64,000 nt of DNA from Talinum fruticosum (Eukaryota; Streptophyta; Magnoliopsida; Caryophyllales; Talinaceae). Each line of letters starts with the position of its first letter. Within the stretch, counting starts at the first letter, position 1. The stretch covers positions 744,001 through 808,000 of the forward strand of contig JAITYX010000075.1 in NCBI GenBank assembly GCA_021018815.1, read 5' to 3'. The position numbers and the translations under genes were made by a program. Below, piece after piece: positions 9,336-21,614 of this stretch. The notes below the pieces were generated by a model. That model did not search any database. It saw nothing but the letters and a program-made list of their open reading frames with translations, and had not been told where the DNA came from.

Positions 9336-10104
9336 CGACCTCCTCAAAGTCTTCAAGATCTTCCGATCGTGAGTCGAAGGAGAAGAAGGAGAAGCGAGGA
9401 GAGGAAGAAGGAGAAAAAGGAACTAGAGCAGCCCCAGCTGAGGGCCAAGGGCGGAAAGAACCCGAGGTGATCTCCTTATATCATACTCGGTCTACCTCGA
9501 AGAGGATGGCAATGTAGGCTAGTATAAGGCCCCCTCCTCGGTTCTACAGACTTCAAGCTGAACAGTCGAGGTCTCGGAAGAATAACTAGAGGATGAACAA
9601 TCTCGATCCGTAGGAGTACACTTCAAGTCCTTGAATTGCCCCTGTACTTGACTCGCCCGACTACATCTACACAAGGCTACAAACATAGACGAGGTCCCCG
9701 TTCTTCCGTCTCAACCTGTACTCGCTCCACCTCCCTCTTAATTTCAAAATTTTTTATCCAACATCTCTATACTTTTCTGTTAATCCTTCCCTTCTTTCTT
9801 TTTGTTAAAATGCATAGGGGGAAAGAAAAAGATAGATGTTTGGATTAGGAGAAGTTTTCTTTCTTAAGTTTTTTTAAAGTATTTCTATTTGAAATTTCCT
9901 AAGTTTTAATGAAATTTCACTATTTATGAGCATAATTGAGTTATATCTTTCATAATCTATCATTACTCCTATATACTTTATCTTTGTTATGATACTTGCT
10001 CATAACACTTCGATACGTATGCTCTATAGAAATGCCATGAAAACTTAACTCTTTGAACTTTTAGCTTCTATTTTAAGTATGGAATTCATAGAAAAAGGGG
10101 AGAT
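9336..10104 (+). pseudogene. Sirevirus B env-like tail and 3' UTR
   Basis: Continues without an LTR from the edge of A. The sequence GACCTCCTCAAAG and a Glu/Lys-rich segment (about 9370-9430) resemble the C-terminal half of A's env-like ORF near 6985-7110. A 3' UTR follows, with a purine tract near 9818-9831, then the polypurine tract AAAAAGGGGAGA before the LTR at 10105. The upstream part of B lies beyond the left edge of the window. Confidence 0.7.
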
Positions 10105-11047
10105 TGAAGATTCGGGTATAACTTTCTATCTCTCAATGATTTTGATTTCAAGTCACTCTATGTATTTAAGAAGCTCATCCTTAAGTTTTCGAGTAGTGTC
10201 CGACCTACTCAAAAACCATCCCTTGAGTAGAACGCACTTAACCGAGTTTCGACCCACTCGGACATGAACTCGGAAAGTTGGTGTGAGGAAATAATTTCAC
10301 AAACTCTTCATATTCCGAGCACTCACTTCTTGTTCTAAGCCAAGGACCAAAGCACAATGTTAATTTTGCAATGACTCCTTTTCGAGTGACTCGGACTAAC
10401 CCTTATAACAGACTAGTGAAGCTCTCAAGTCCAGAACCAGTCTCAGCAGCTATTCTACCCTGCTGAGCATAAATAGAAGCCTTCCTACAAGACTTTAAGC
10501 TTGCTTGAACATTGCTAGAACTTAACATATTATTCTCTCACTCAATCTTCTAGCTTTTACAACTCTAATTTTTAAGTGCTTAGTTTATGAGTTGTAAAAA
10601 GAAAGTCTAGTGGTCACTGTTATATTTTTAATTCTCTTTATGGGTCCCTTTATTGAGCTATAAGGGCTAACTCAGCTCAATTGTTCTCTAGCTATAAAGG
10701 TTACCTCGGTTAGGAAGTCCTAGATTAGATAAGGGAATTTCTAAGTCTAGGAAAAACTTATAATTGAATTGTCTAAGGGATTAATTCTGTAAGGATTCAG
10801 TCCTTCTATTTGTGGATTCAAAATAGTGAATTTGACTTAGTGCTTCAATTAGCACTGTTCGTAGTTTTCTCGCCCCAGGAGGGTTTTCAAGTAATTTCTC
10901 ATGTGTTGTCTGCTTTCGAGTTAAATCTAAACTCGGAATAGTTTTCTAAGTGTTTGATGTGCACAATACTTTGTTAATAGGAAAAATCTTCCATCACCCT
11001 ATTCACCCCCTCTAGGGTGACTTCGTCTTTCCAAGAGCAAACCTTCA
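10105..11047 (+). repeat. Sirevirus B 3' LTR
   Basis: 943 bp, from TGAAGATTCGG after a polypurine tract to GAGCAAACCTTCA. It is shorter than the 1.5-kb LTRs elsewhere and more diverged. It keeps the palindrome-like TTTTCGAGTGACTCGGACT (about 10379) and a perfect hairpin ATTGAGC/GCTCAAT (about 10653-10683). It abuts gypsy RT sequence; the flanking CTAAG may be the target duplication, but its partner is outside the window. Confidence 0.9.
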
Positions 11048-11640
11048 CTAAGGCTAGGTAGGTGCCCTACCCTATCCTTGGACCCGATGATCATGTTGTC
11101 AACGTAAACTTCAACTTCTTTATGTATCATGTCATGTAGTAATGTCATGGTTGTCCTTTCATACATGGCTGTAGCATTTTTAGTCCAAAAGCCATTACTA
11201 CGTAGTAGTATGACCATAATTCAGTGATGAAGGTTGTTTTTTCCATATCTTCTTCAGCCATCTTTACTTGGTTATATCCAAGCACGAACATTCATGAATT
11301 AGAGCAAGGCATGACCCGTTTTATTGTGAAATAGAATGTGTATATGGGGTAGTAGAAAGTCATCCTATGGGCTTGCCTTATTCGGATCCTTTAAGTCGAC
11401 TGGACATCCTAACCCTACCATCATTCTTCGGAATTGGCACTATGTTTGCTACCCATTGAGGGTAGTATAAACCCGACTTCTAGTTATTTCGAATTCTTCT
11501 TTGATCTTCAGCGCCCACTCAAGTTTTATCCTTCTAAGATTTTTCTTAACCGGCGTAGCATCATCATAGAGTGAAAGTTTATGTTCCGCTATGCTTGGAT
11601 ATATTCCCGACACGTCTTTGTATAGGACCATTCAAAGACA
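11048..11640 (-). pseudogene. pol: Gypsy G1 reverse transcriptase fragment
   Basis: On the minus strand the RT start is readable (IYPSIAEHKLSLYDDATPV, then LRRIKLEWALKIKEE) at about 11450-11620, as in TAT/Ogre elements. The catalytic box reads YVDN (11095-11106), so one of the two essential Asp residues is changed. The sequence parallels 58130-58675 (G3). It is cut at its downstream end by the LTR of B. Confidence 0.82.
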
Positions 11641-12980
11641 TCTATGAATTCTATAAGGAACGAAGTATATTGCTTCTACTCTTTTGGATTCAATGTTTTG
11701 CTAATTTTACTTCTTGGGGTTGATCCGTTAACCTTAAGTTAATAGTTATTATTTCCTCTATTATTCGTGAGAAATTTTAATAATCTTCCATACCTTTTAT
11801 TAATTGTTTAGGGATTTCTTGTTCATCATTAAAGGCAAAACAATTAAGAACAAGAGGAGGCAAAGAGTAAGCGGAAAGATTCATCATATTGAATGACAAA
11901 AGGAGTACATCGGACTCGAAACAAAATATGCATAATTGGAAGATGAACTAACAAAATTAGACAAAGAAACAACAGACAGCTAGTGCTAGACTCGAAACAA
12001 ACTGGTCTCCTAAAATGACGATGAACTCTTGGCCCTTTTCAAGCATCAATCCAAGTGATATGCTTGGACCCTTCTATGTCAACGCCAGTGATGAACTTGG
12101 ATGGATCAAATTTTGGGTGCGACATGGCTTGGGACTCGTATCGAAAATGATTTCTCCTCTAGGCGTTTCTCTCGTTCCAATAATAGACAAAAACGCTACC
12201 CCTTAGTCGAGTGATCTAGTCTTTGGTGGACTGTTCCTTCTCGAGTAGGTAAGGTGCCTCCTTTTCTAGCACATGACAGTCATTGAAGATTTCTAAACTA
12301 GGGACTAGGATGCCTTTAACCTTTAGATAATAGGGCTAAAGAAATCCATAGTAAGGAAGTCATCCCCTTCTTTCAAAAATGGCCCGTTTGAAAAGCGAGG
12401 ATATGGATTGATAGAGCGGACTGTGAATGGTGTAGTCTTCCTGGTTTGTATTTCCCACTTAGCTTTGGCTATTTCCTTACTTGATCGATGATAGCCTAAT
12501 ATGAACTTGTAATTATTGGTGGGTTTAAGGGGTGAAGATATTGGGTGGCATGCCCTCTTGCGTATAGCTAGGGCCAGGAAAATACCCCTTCTTCCGTAAC
12601 ATTGAGTGGACACTAGGGTTGATGTAAAGATTGAACTTAATAGGTCTTTCATCCTTTTCTATAGCAGCTACAGTCTCAAATCCATAGAGTTCTTCGTCAT
12701 CGGTGTCATTCTTAATTTTGACGACTGGACTCCTTAGAAGTAATAGTGGAATAGAGGTTAACTCCCTTAACGGTTATTACTTGATCTTTAATAATCATTT
12801 TGACCATCCGGTGCAAGTGTAAAGGGAACCGCCTGGTGGTCATGTAACCAAGGGCATCCTAGAAGGAGACTGAAAGTAGCGGAATGTCTAAGACTTAGAA
12901 GTCAATATTTTTCACCATTGGCTCGACATTGATCGGAAGAGTCACTTTTCCGACAACTATTCTTTTGGAATTGTAATAAC
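11641..12980 (-). other. Gypsy G1 spacer between protease and RT
   Basis: Degenerate minus-strand sequence related to 50010-50560 in G2 (the segments about a short region with Gly/Asp-rich YITDVDVEG in G2 align with 12030-12130 here). A fragment at 12323-12652 stays open for 109 codons but matches no domain I recognise. TAT/Ogre elements typically have a long linker between protease and RT. Confidence 0.55.
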
Positions 12981-13270
12981 CTTAGATATGAATAGTTTGC
13001 TTAGAGAGTTGTTGCTATTTAGTGCCTAACCTTTTAGCAGTCTTCCAAGGGAAAATGTTTACAACAGATCCATTGTGCACTAAGGTTAGAATGATCAACT
13101 TGTTGATGCATGTTACTGATAAGATAAATGGCATTCTTGTGTGCAATGTCTTCTTCGAGTAAGTCCTTGTCAAATGTGATGGTTCCATCCCTATTATTGA
13201 CCAATCCTACCATGTCCTCTCGGTGTAGTTTCAAGAGAGACCTCAATCTTATTAAGTGCATCGATTAAGG
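12981..13270 (-). pseudogene. pol: Gypsy G1 aspartic protease fragment
   Basis: The minus strand reads LTLVHNGSVVNIFPWKTAK in one frame, the protease active-site region normally written as V-D-N-G-S in this lineage. The catalytic Asp codon is CAC (His), on the plus strand GTG at 13075-13077. The preceding part reads as ITFDKDLLEEDIAHKNA in another frame, so a frameshift separates the two. Confidence 0.7.
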
Positions 13271-13857
13271 CATGCCTATGCTTTTGGGAAGCAAATACGA
13301 GTTGCCGGATGGAAATGTAAACTTTATGTTTCTAAAGTTGTTTCAGGATTGGGTCTTCTTCTTTGGGAACTTCCTTTTCTTTTAGGGCTTCTTGAGTTTG
13401 TTATGGACCTATTGGTGCATTGTGCCATCCAGATCCGGTAAGGAATTGGATATCGGGACTTTTTGGTTGTCCTAAAAGTCATATTCTTTTAAGGGTGGTG
13501 TTCATCGAAGTTGTCATCACTCTGTCATCTTTAGTCTAGTACACATCTTCTTCATCATTTACCCACAATCTATGGACTTCGGGTATAAAGAGGGTAAGTT
13601 AACAAATGGTTTAGACTCATCGATATCTTAAATGAAGACAGGGATCTCACCGACTGGAATGGGTTCGTAAAAGATGACTATGGTCCCGCTAAATGGGCTT
13701 TTGCTATTGTTGGGTTTCGAGGGGCCCTAGGGAGATGAAGTTCACTATTGCGAAACATGCTCTCTAATTTGTTCATAAAGGTGCAACATTATTCCATACC
13801 ATGTCCTCGTGCACGATGGTATTTACAAAATTTTCAGGCGTCCTAGTTTTTGACTCT
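13271..13857 (-). pseudogene. gag: Gypsy G1 gag C-terminus
   Basis: A single zinc-knuckle-like motif can be read on the minus strand at about 13785-13840 (FCKYHRARGHGMEQC in frame-corrected reading), as in the gag end of TAT/Ogre elements. The rest is a mix of stops. It meets CACTA sequence at about 13857, so the gag N-terminus is missing. Confidence 0.65.
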
Positions 13858-13869
13858 ACTAACCAAGAG

Positions 13870-14947
13870 AACCTAACCTTGATGAGGACAATTAGTGGTT
13901 GTGCTTTCTTATTCGCTCGTTTGTCCTTGGTTCCTCCGTAATAATAATAACGGACTACGAATTATTTTTTAATCGGAAAAATAAAATTCAAATTAGACAT
14001 ACCATTAAACTATTACTTAACAAAACAACATAAAATGATTAAAAGTATGAACACACGCCTCGATGACGTCCTTAATATCTTTCCTCACGTAATGACCCAC
14101 AGGATCAAACTAGTAAGCCATATGTGCCCCTTGATATAGGGCAACAAGCATCCAATGGTGGTTAGATTACCACAAATAATACATTTTAATATAAGTGTGT
14201 ATAACACCACATAAAACTTAATTAATTATTAGTTCATTATTTGTTAACTTACCTCTCATTGAATGCCGCCAAGAAGAATGTTTTATTATCCGCGAGCATG
14301 TTTCATGACGTCGAAGATAGAGGCAACTCGTTCGTCATGATTCAGTCCAGCTCCTTGAATAATGGAAGTAGGGTTCGAAACCGAACGAAGTCTTTCCCAG
14401 CCTCGTGCAACCACCTTACGTATTAATTATAAGTAGTTAGAAATTGAAATTAATCGTAAAAAACCGACTATGAATATATTAACTCACATCACGCCAAGCG
14501 TAATAGCAGATACGCCGATTTCCTCTATGCGCAAAATTGCGGTATGTCGTCCAGGAAGATAAAGACCGACATATCAGCTTCACATTGCCCAAACATGTGA
14601 CTTGATAACTTTTCGGAGTAGCACACTAATTTGTGCGAGACTCCTCAATGGATTTACGAGGAGACCTCATCGGAAAATGAATTGGCGCCACGTAACGTTT
14701 TCTTGTGCCATTGGTGCCGTTCATCCCACTCTCGGATCTGTCCCCTGCTATCCTAGTCAACAATCAATACAAAAATGAGAAATATATATACGCGATATTA
14801 ACAAGTAGCTAAATCTAATATTCTTAATAAAAATAAATTACCGTAGTGAGGATGACCAAACTCTTAGGCCAACGAAGAAAAGCATTGATTGCATCGTCAA
14901 CATTGTGGAGATCTAGTCCTTGGATTGACAACTCACACTCGCCTTTC
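13870..14947 (-). pseudogene. Ulp1-like (C48) peptidase exons, CACTA copy i
   Basis: The minus strand at about 14060-14175 reads HHWMLVALYQGAHMAY, a gap, then FDPVGHYVRKDIKDVIEA, the His and Asp part of a C48 Ulp1-like cysteine protease. An upstream exon at about 14490-14570 reads FLDDIPQFLRIEEIGVSAIT and ends in GTGAGT, a good splice donor. The Cys exon expected downstream is missing through truncation. Such proteases remove SUMO/ubiquitin-like tags; in transposons their role is unknown. Compare the fuller copy at 61960-63476. Confidence 0.65.
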
Positions 14948-14952
14948 CCATG

Positions 14953-16522
14953 TGAAGACTCGGACACTCGCTCAATACTTTTCTGAGTTGTATAAAAGGA
15001 ATCGGTATAACAATCTCGTACTTATAGAGTTTTGATTCCAAGGCATTCTCTCGTTTGCTAGAAACTTTTCCGAGTGATACGGTATCTTATCTAAGTGATA
15101 TAGCTTTCACTTCATGTATTTCGTGCTTATCCTTGAGTGACTCGTAAACCCGATACTTTGTTCCGAATCTCTCATCACTCGATTTATCGCATGTTGAATA
15201 GACTAATATTTCGCTCGTATCCGACTCCTTTCTATAAGGTCTATCTTGTTGAAGTCAGTACTCTCAGTCTATTTCATGCTTAGTCTATATCAAGGTATAT
15301 CACTCGATGTTCTTTACTTAACTTGATTCTTTGCTCAGACTAGCTCGATGGAATTTTGAGTTGCATGGATATTAGACTCGAAAATTCCATTTCATTTCGA
15401 CTCGGATAATCGCTTGCTTAATTATTGTAATTATTTTATTATCTCGTGTCTAATCTTGGACCAAAGTATTTTATACTTTGAGAACTAAAATTGATTTACT
15501 TTTGTAGGTTATTCAAACAAGGATACACTTTTCAAACTACAAAAGTAACCGGCTTCAAAACGTCAAATCACCAGCAGACATGGCTTTTCACCTTCTCTCG
15601 CTCTAGTCCCGTAAGATTGTGTCGAGCCGTCTCGTTTCCAAATATGGAAAACTGGAATGCTAAGCTTAACGGTGGTTTCCACCTTATCTTTCAAGACACC
15701 ACCAAGTGGTTTTGGGACTTCCAAGAGAGTTAAACCGTTATCCAACGTTCACATTACAACGGATACTTTCGAGTGACTCGTAAAGCTTCGTCAATCGGTC
15801 ACAAAGGACTCTCGCCAGCGAGATGAAAATAACGGCTACTCGCCTGGTCATATATAAATAGAAGCCACTTCACAAGACTTGAAGATTGCCGAACCCATTG
15901 TTAATACACGTACTTGAGCAAAGTCATTGTATTTATTCTCAACCTTCTACTTACAACTCCTATTCTGTAATTCATTACTTTTTGAGTTGTAAGGTCTTGT
16001 ACTCGCTACAAACACTTTCTTACTTTCTCTGTAAGGTCCCTTGACTAAGCCGTAAAGGTTAACTCAGCTTAGTTGTCCCTAGCTGTAAGGGTTATCTCAG
16101 CTAGGAAGTACTAGATCGGATAAGGGAATTTCGAGTCTAGGAAAACTTGTAAAGAGTTGTCTAAGGGAGCAACTCGGGTTCAATCAGCTCACGGTATTTT
16201 GTGGACTCAAAATAGTGGATTTGACTTCGTGCTTGGATTAGCACGGTCCGTGGTTTTCTCGCCCCAGGAGGGTTTCCACGTAATCTCTAAGTGTTATCTT
16301 TCCGAGTTCATTCTAGACTCGACATGCTTTATTGCTCTTGCTTAACTTGCTTACTTATTTGTGATAGCATTTCGAGTCCATACTTTTCTCGACCTCGCCG
16401 ATTGACTCGTAACTTGTCTCTGTTTCTTCTTTGGCAAAAGAGCTAACGTTTTCACGAAAAACTTCCATCACCCTATTCACCCCCTCTAGGGTGACACAGC
16501 ATCGTCCCCGAGCAAACCTTCA
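14953..16522 (+). repeat. Sirevirus solo LTR with CCATG target duplication
   Basis: A 1570-bp LTR, TGAAGACTCGG to GAGCAAACCTTCA, with no internal region. It is flanked by identical CCATG at 14948-14952 and 16523-16527, so it arose by LTR-LTR recombination of an element inserted in CACTA copy i. The TATA box is at 15852-15860. The hairpins are perfect here: ACTAAGC/GCTTAGT (16044-16073) and CTAGCTG/CAGCTAG (16079-16104). Confidence 0.96.
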
Positions 16523-16527
16523 CCATG

Positions 16528-18520
16528 CATCAACTCTTTCACACTCACCCTCACCTTATTAGCTACAAGGGGTGTCCCATGAACGACAAAATCTACCCTC
16601 CATGGGAAAACAACACGAGATGCCACAACATGCTCTAGGGGAGGGTGATGAGAAGCTAGCTTGCAATTCGTCGGCTACATAAGAATAAGTCAACATTTAA
16701 CATAGATGTTAAATAACCTAAAAACCCTAAAAATAAACAAACAAGTGTTTTCCGTTAGAAGTAAATATTTTCCCGGGATAACGACCCTTATCCGAAGCAA
16801 CAAAAACATACTAAATACATAATTACTTAACGACCACACGCCGGAGTTACACAACAACAAAAACATATTATAACTAATTATTCAACAAGCATTATACATT
16901 AATTAGCCAAAATATAAATATGGATGCAAAAATATAATTAGGTTGCAAAATCTGAATAACCTCTCGCTGGAACTTCGAATTAGTCAACGGGTGAGCTCAC
17001 GTTCACGTTGGCCGGTTTGTGGGGTGAGAAAAGATGTACATCATTGAAGTTGCTAGGTAATAACATACCCATGTTGGTGAAGTACAACCTCATCCGAGAC
17101 TACATCTCTCGCCCACATTTGCGCCCTCATCTCGTCCAATTGTGCAGCCATTTGGGACATTTGGGACTCGGATTTGGGCCATTTGGGCCTCCATATGTGC
17201 TTCACTAGAAGAGACGGGGCGCTTCTTCCTAATCCCAAAGTGCTCAACTATCCCCACCCGCCTAACAACGGCTCGAACACGACCATGATGCTCATTTCTT
17301 TGTAGGGCCAAGGCTAGCTTGTCCCTCCTCTAGGTGGTGTCACCGACTTCTAAAGTCGATATATGTGACAAAGACTCATGTAAGAAGAAAAAATATTATC
17401 ATTTGACAAATTCATAGAATAAACCGATAGTTTTTCACAATAAATAAAGGAAATTAGTAAAAACTCACGAGTCGGTGAGAAATAGCTTCTACATTGGCCA
17501 TAGTGAGGTTCCATCATTCTTCTTTCTTCCTTCAATACACAGCTCGTCCCTATTGACGAGCTGTGAAGTATCTCGTGGTGGACCCGTCACCAAATGTGGT
17601 TTGAAGTTGTTCAAGCTTTTGCTTGTATAACCTCTCCTCCAACTTCACGTATCCCCCATGGGACAGACACATGAGGATACAAATTGGTCTTAATCCTCTT
17701 CCGGTTAGCTTCACCTATCGCTCGCGCAAGTAATTAAGACCATGAAAATATCGAGTGCATAACACTTACATTTCTTCCTTTTTATATCAATTCGATAACC
17801 AACATTAGACTATATGTATGTGAGATTCCATATTGAAAGAAATTACCGTGTATTACGGAGAGGTGACATGTGACTCGAAACGATCTCTAGTCCTCCTCGG
17901 TGATATAATTTTAGACCTCCTAGGGTCTACCTTCTTGTTTTACCGGCTTTATTTTCTAGACCCATATAGTGGCAATGCCGATATTTGAAGTCTTTAAACT
18001 TTTCTACCGCCGACATGATGGTCTTGTGTTTCATGGAGGGGATATGAGATTCATTAACGTTCAAGTTGAACGTTCTTTGAAACACAAGAACGATATGCAT
18101 TAGTACAAATATATTAACCATTTATAATATAAGTTGCAATACTAAGTTCGGATGTATTCATTTACCCGAATATCGTTGCATATGTTGTCCTTAATGGAAT
18201 TAGGGATACCATCCCATTTTCCGAAGTTGATGTTCATGTAGCGGCGGGTTGCCACACCATTGTAGCTCATAAAGGTAGCTTTATTCTTACCTGCAACATT
18301 TTCGTGGCTATCAAAATCGACCCGTGTAAGGAGAGTTGGATCGTGTCTACTCCGGACCAACTTCTCCCTTTTCATCATAGTTCGCCCCTCGATTTTTTGT
18401 ACTTTTGAAGAATCCATCTTATACTTCAAGCAATTATACAACTCTTGATGAATAAACATGTACAATAATTTTTGGATGGAAACACATAAGTTGGGCAAGG
18501 CAGCAGACTGTTTTTGTCTC
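16528..18520 (-). pseudogene. PF03004-like (Ptta/En/Spm) gene, CACTA copy i
   Basis: First recognisable exon about 18165-18430: FMSYNGVATRRYMNINFGKW and SIKDNICNDIR, followed by GTAAATG (donor). Second exon about 17935-18100: NVNESHIPSMKHKTIMSAV and KFKDFKYRHCHYMG. A third near 17560-17730 corresponds to NRKRI...YPH and the coiled DGTF-type region of copy ii. Further exons lie near 17050-17290 and 16530-16680. This order is that of plant Ptta/En/Spm-type transposase proteins. Several in-frame stops; AT-rich introns between. The protein is thought to bind element DNA, by family analogy only. Confidence 0.68.
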
Positions 18521-19366
18521 TTCTCTTACTTTCATAATTCTATCCATTCAAATTTCTCAAATATAAGATTAATTTTAAAAATTTTCTCTAAAACACCATG
18601 AAAAAGAAGACTCCTAAAATACACTTTCGAGTTTATATTTGAAATTGGAAAGCACTCTCTACACTTTGGAGTTTCATGAAAATGCCGAAAATGACAAGGC
18701 AAACAATGGCAGAATTAAAAACCCACAATGGAATTTAGGGAAAAATGCTAAAGATTGAGTGAAAGAGACCAACCTAGTGGTGCTCGAAAGAGGAGTCTGT
18801 GAGAGAGGTGCAGCCACACGGAGAGAGTGAGGTCGGCGAGAGAGGTGTAGCCATGCGGAGAGAGTGAGGTTGAAAAGAGAAGTCGACGAGAGAGTGCTCC
18901 ACCGACAACCGAACCCGCAAACAGAGTGAATGTGGGGGCTGCAACCACGACCTGAATCCGCAGAGTAGCACAGAAACCACCAGCAACCGCGGAGAGAAGA
19001 GAACCGAAGCGAGAGCGTGCAACCGCAAAAATGAGGAAATTGTACACACTCGGTGTTAGGCGAGGGTTTAGGTGCAGAATTTTAGACGGCAGTTCAATAT
19101 GAATAATCGTAGTCTAAAGTACTTCGACTATGGTTTTGTACTCGAATTGTCGTTATAGATAAGTCTATGATGATGGTTTGGTAAAAGAACCGTAGTGTAA
19201 GGTTTAGTAGAAACTTTAGACGCTGTTTGTTATGTGGAACTGTCGACATATATATATATTAAAAACTGCATTTTTTTACGAAAATACCACAAGTTCATTT
19301 TTCATGACTGTTTGTCCGTTTAACCGTCTTTAAAGACCCGTCGTTAAAAGTTATTTCTATAGTAGT
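18521..19366 (-). other. CACTA copy i leader and subterminal region
   Basis: A CT-rich untranslated leader (18770-19040 on the minus strand) and degenerate subterminal repeats (19080-19350) with motifs such as CCGTCTTTAAAGA and CGTCGTTAAAAG, next to the terminal CACTACTATAG. Short open frames here are low-complexity Ser/Leu/Arg-rich and look non-genic. Confidence 0.6.
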
Positions 19367-19367
19367 G

Positions 19368-19640
19368 TATCCTATTCAGCATTGACCAAGTTTACCAAAA
19401 TCGTGATAAAACCTCTACGAGACTTACAAATACCGATGAAACCGAGCAATAAGAATCTAGGGTGGATTCTTGTTGGGAAATGGATAAATTTGACCAATCC
19501 GATGAAGCACTATCAGCACATGTATGCCTATTATAAGGCAATCATCATCCCAAGGCGACGAGCCATCATCACCTATCTAATAGGCGGATTCCTGTGGTAG
19601 GAGGTCAAGAGGACATGGCACCAACAGCACTATTGTGTTT
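19368..19640. other. Short flank between CACTA i and element C (G2 3' side)
   Basis: This stretch ends in TGTTT (19636-19640) and joins 35030 when element C is removed, so it belongs to the DNA that C entered, probably the 3' part of gypsy G2. A 72-codon open frame on the plus strand (19382-19600) matches nothing I recognise. Confidence 0.5.
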
Positions 19641-21128
19641 TGAAGGTTTGCTCTTGGAGAGTCTTAGTCACCCTAAAGGGGGTGAATAGGGCGATAAGGA
19701 AATTTTAACAAACTTGGAAGATTTAAGCTTGAAAAGAATAATCAAGACAATATGAGTCTAGATTGGACTTAGAAAAGTGTAAACTCGGATATACGTGGAA
19801 ACCCTCTTGGGGCGAGAAAACCACGGACAGTGCTAATCCAAGCACCAAGTCAAATCCACTATTTTGAATCCACAAAATATCGCAGATCGACTCAACCATA
19901 ATTGCTCCCTTAAACAATTCCTTATAGAGCTTTCCTAGACTCGAAATTCCCTTATCCGATCTAGTACTTCCTAACCGAGGTAACCTTTATAGCTAGGGAC
20001 AACCGAGCTGAGTTAACCCTTAGAACTCAGTCAAGGGACCTTACTCGGAAAGTAAGAAAGAGTATGTGATCGATTATAAGACTTTACAACTCGAAAGTAT
20101 GAATTACAAGTTGGGAGTTGTAAATAGAAGATTGAATATGAATACAACTACTTTTGCTTAAGTAATGTGTTCAAGCAATGATTCCAACAATCTTCAAGTC
20201 TTGAGAGTTGACTTCTATTTATAGATGACCAAGCGGATTAGCCGTTGTGACTAGTTTCGAACAGAGGTCCTTTGTGACCATTGTAACGATTCTTCCGAGT
20301 CACTCGGAAAAGATGTATTGGGATGTGAACATTGTGCAACGGCTCTTGACTCCTAAGGGTGCTCCAATCAACCGGCGTTGTCCGAAAAGTAGGGTGGAAA
20401 CCACCGTTGAGCTTAGTGTTGAAGTTTTCCAGCTTTGGAAATAGATAACCCCGACACAATGTCCGAGCCTTGTTCGAAGTAGAAAAGCCTTGTCTGCTGG
20501 TGATCGACAGCTTGAAGCCGATTACTTTTGTAATTCAAACATGAGATAACCTTGTTTAGATAACCTACAAAAGTAAACAATTTTTGTTCTCAAAGTATAA
20601 AATAATTTGTCCAAGATTAGGCATAAATAATAATTTAATTAAGATAATTAAGTGCATAATTATCTTAGGCCTAGAAGAGTGGAATTTTCTAAAGTCTAAT
20701 ATTCATTATACTCAAATTCCTTCAGAGTCGAGTCTTAAGAAAGATCAAGTTATAAGAGTGAAAACATAAGAGTATAAGTAGTTGATCTAGACAAATAATT
20801 CTCAAACAATCATACTTGACTTACAAAGTCGAATTATCGTCGTAATTCACTTTACTTAAGAATATACAGATCATAACTCAAATAAGAAGTGTTAGAGAGA
20901 TTATTTGAACATGCGATAAATCTGAGTGATGTCCGAGTGACTCGAAACATCTATGTGAGAAGATAAGCAAGTATGTGTGTTCTATGTTAGTTAGAATCAA
21001 ATGAAAACATATGCGGTAGTTTGTATAACACTCGGAATGACTTGTAATCAAAACTTAGGAGGTATGAGGTTTGTACCTAAGTCCTTGGTAGTACTCGGAA
21101 TGATCTATTTTTAGAGTCCGAGTCTTCA
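19641..21128 (-). repeat. Sirevirus C 3' LTR
   Basis: 1488 bp; on the plus strand TGAAGGTTTGCTC to GAGTCTTCA. It contains the TATA box (about 20216-20224), a palindrome CTTCCGAGTCACTCGGAAA-like site (about 20292) and hairpins near 19970-20030. A second palindrome-like TCCGAGTGACTCGAAA lies near 20932. Confidence 0.95.
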
Positions 21129-21614
21129 ATCTCCCACTTTTTGATGAAAGACATTCCATACTTAGATAGAAACTTTGTTAGTAAAATAACCATGAGTTTT
21201 CAATCTTACTTAGTGAAATATCTCGGAATATAGAGTAATAAGTGATGTGATTTGTACTTAAGATATTTACGTAGATAACCCATATAGCTAAGAATCACGA
21301 GTGATTATATATCGAGTGAGATAGAGACACGAGCTGATATATCGGAGCACTAAATGAGAAATTCAAACTCGGAAAGAGTGAACTCGGAAATCGGTATGCT
21401 CGAAAATAAAAATCCATTCATATATATATATACGGAAAATACAAAAAAAAAAAGAGAAGAGGGTGAGAAAACTCCCTAAAACAAGACAACAAGTTTTCTA
21501 ATATTCTCCCACTTGCCTTTCAAGCAAAAACAAAAATAGGGAAGAATGTATCAAGTTGATATAATTTGATGTCCGGACAAAAAAATAAAATAAAACAAGA
21601 GAAAAAGATATTAA
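21129..21614 (-). other. Polypurine tract and 3' UTR of element C
   Basis: The plus strand ATCTCCCACTTTTTGATG (polypurine tract in reverse) adjoins the LTR. A second purine tract lies at 21504-21520 on the minus strand. Otherwise AT-rich with an A-run and TA repeat (21420-21450). Confidence 0.7.

Larger units (their letters stand above)
13858..19367 (-). mobile_element. CACTA transposon copy i, 3'-truncated
   Basis: The 5' terminus on the minus strand is CACTACTATAGAAA, ending at plus position 19367. Subterminal ACGACGGGT/AACCGTC-type repeats follow, then a CT-rich leader, PF03004-like exons and Ulp1-like exons, collinear with copy iii at 59064-63060. The 3' part after the last matching segment (GGTTCTCTTGG) is replaced by gypsy G1 gag. 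A solo LTR splits it. No TNP2-type transposase is seen. Confidence 0.82.

Noticed and set aside
18748..19049. Hydrophobic Leu/Ser-rich minus-strand proteins
   Set aside because: Two frames are open at once in a CT-rich leader of CACTA copy i, so no coding selection is visible.
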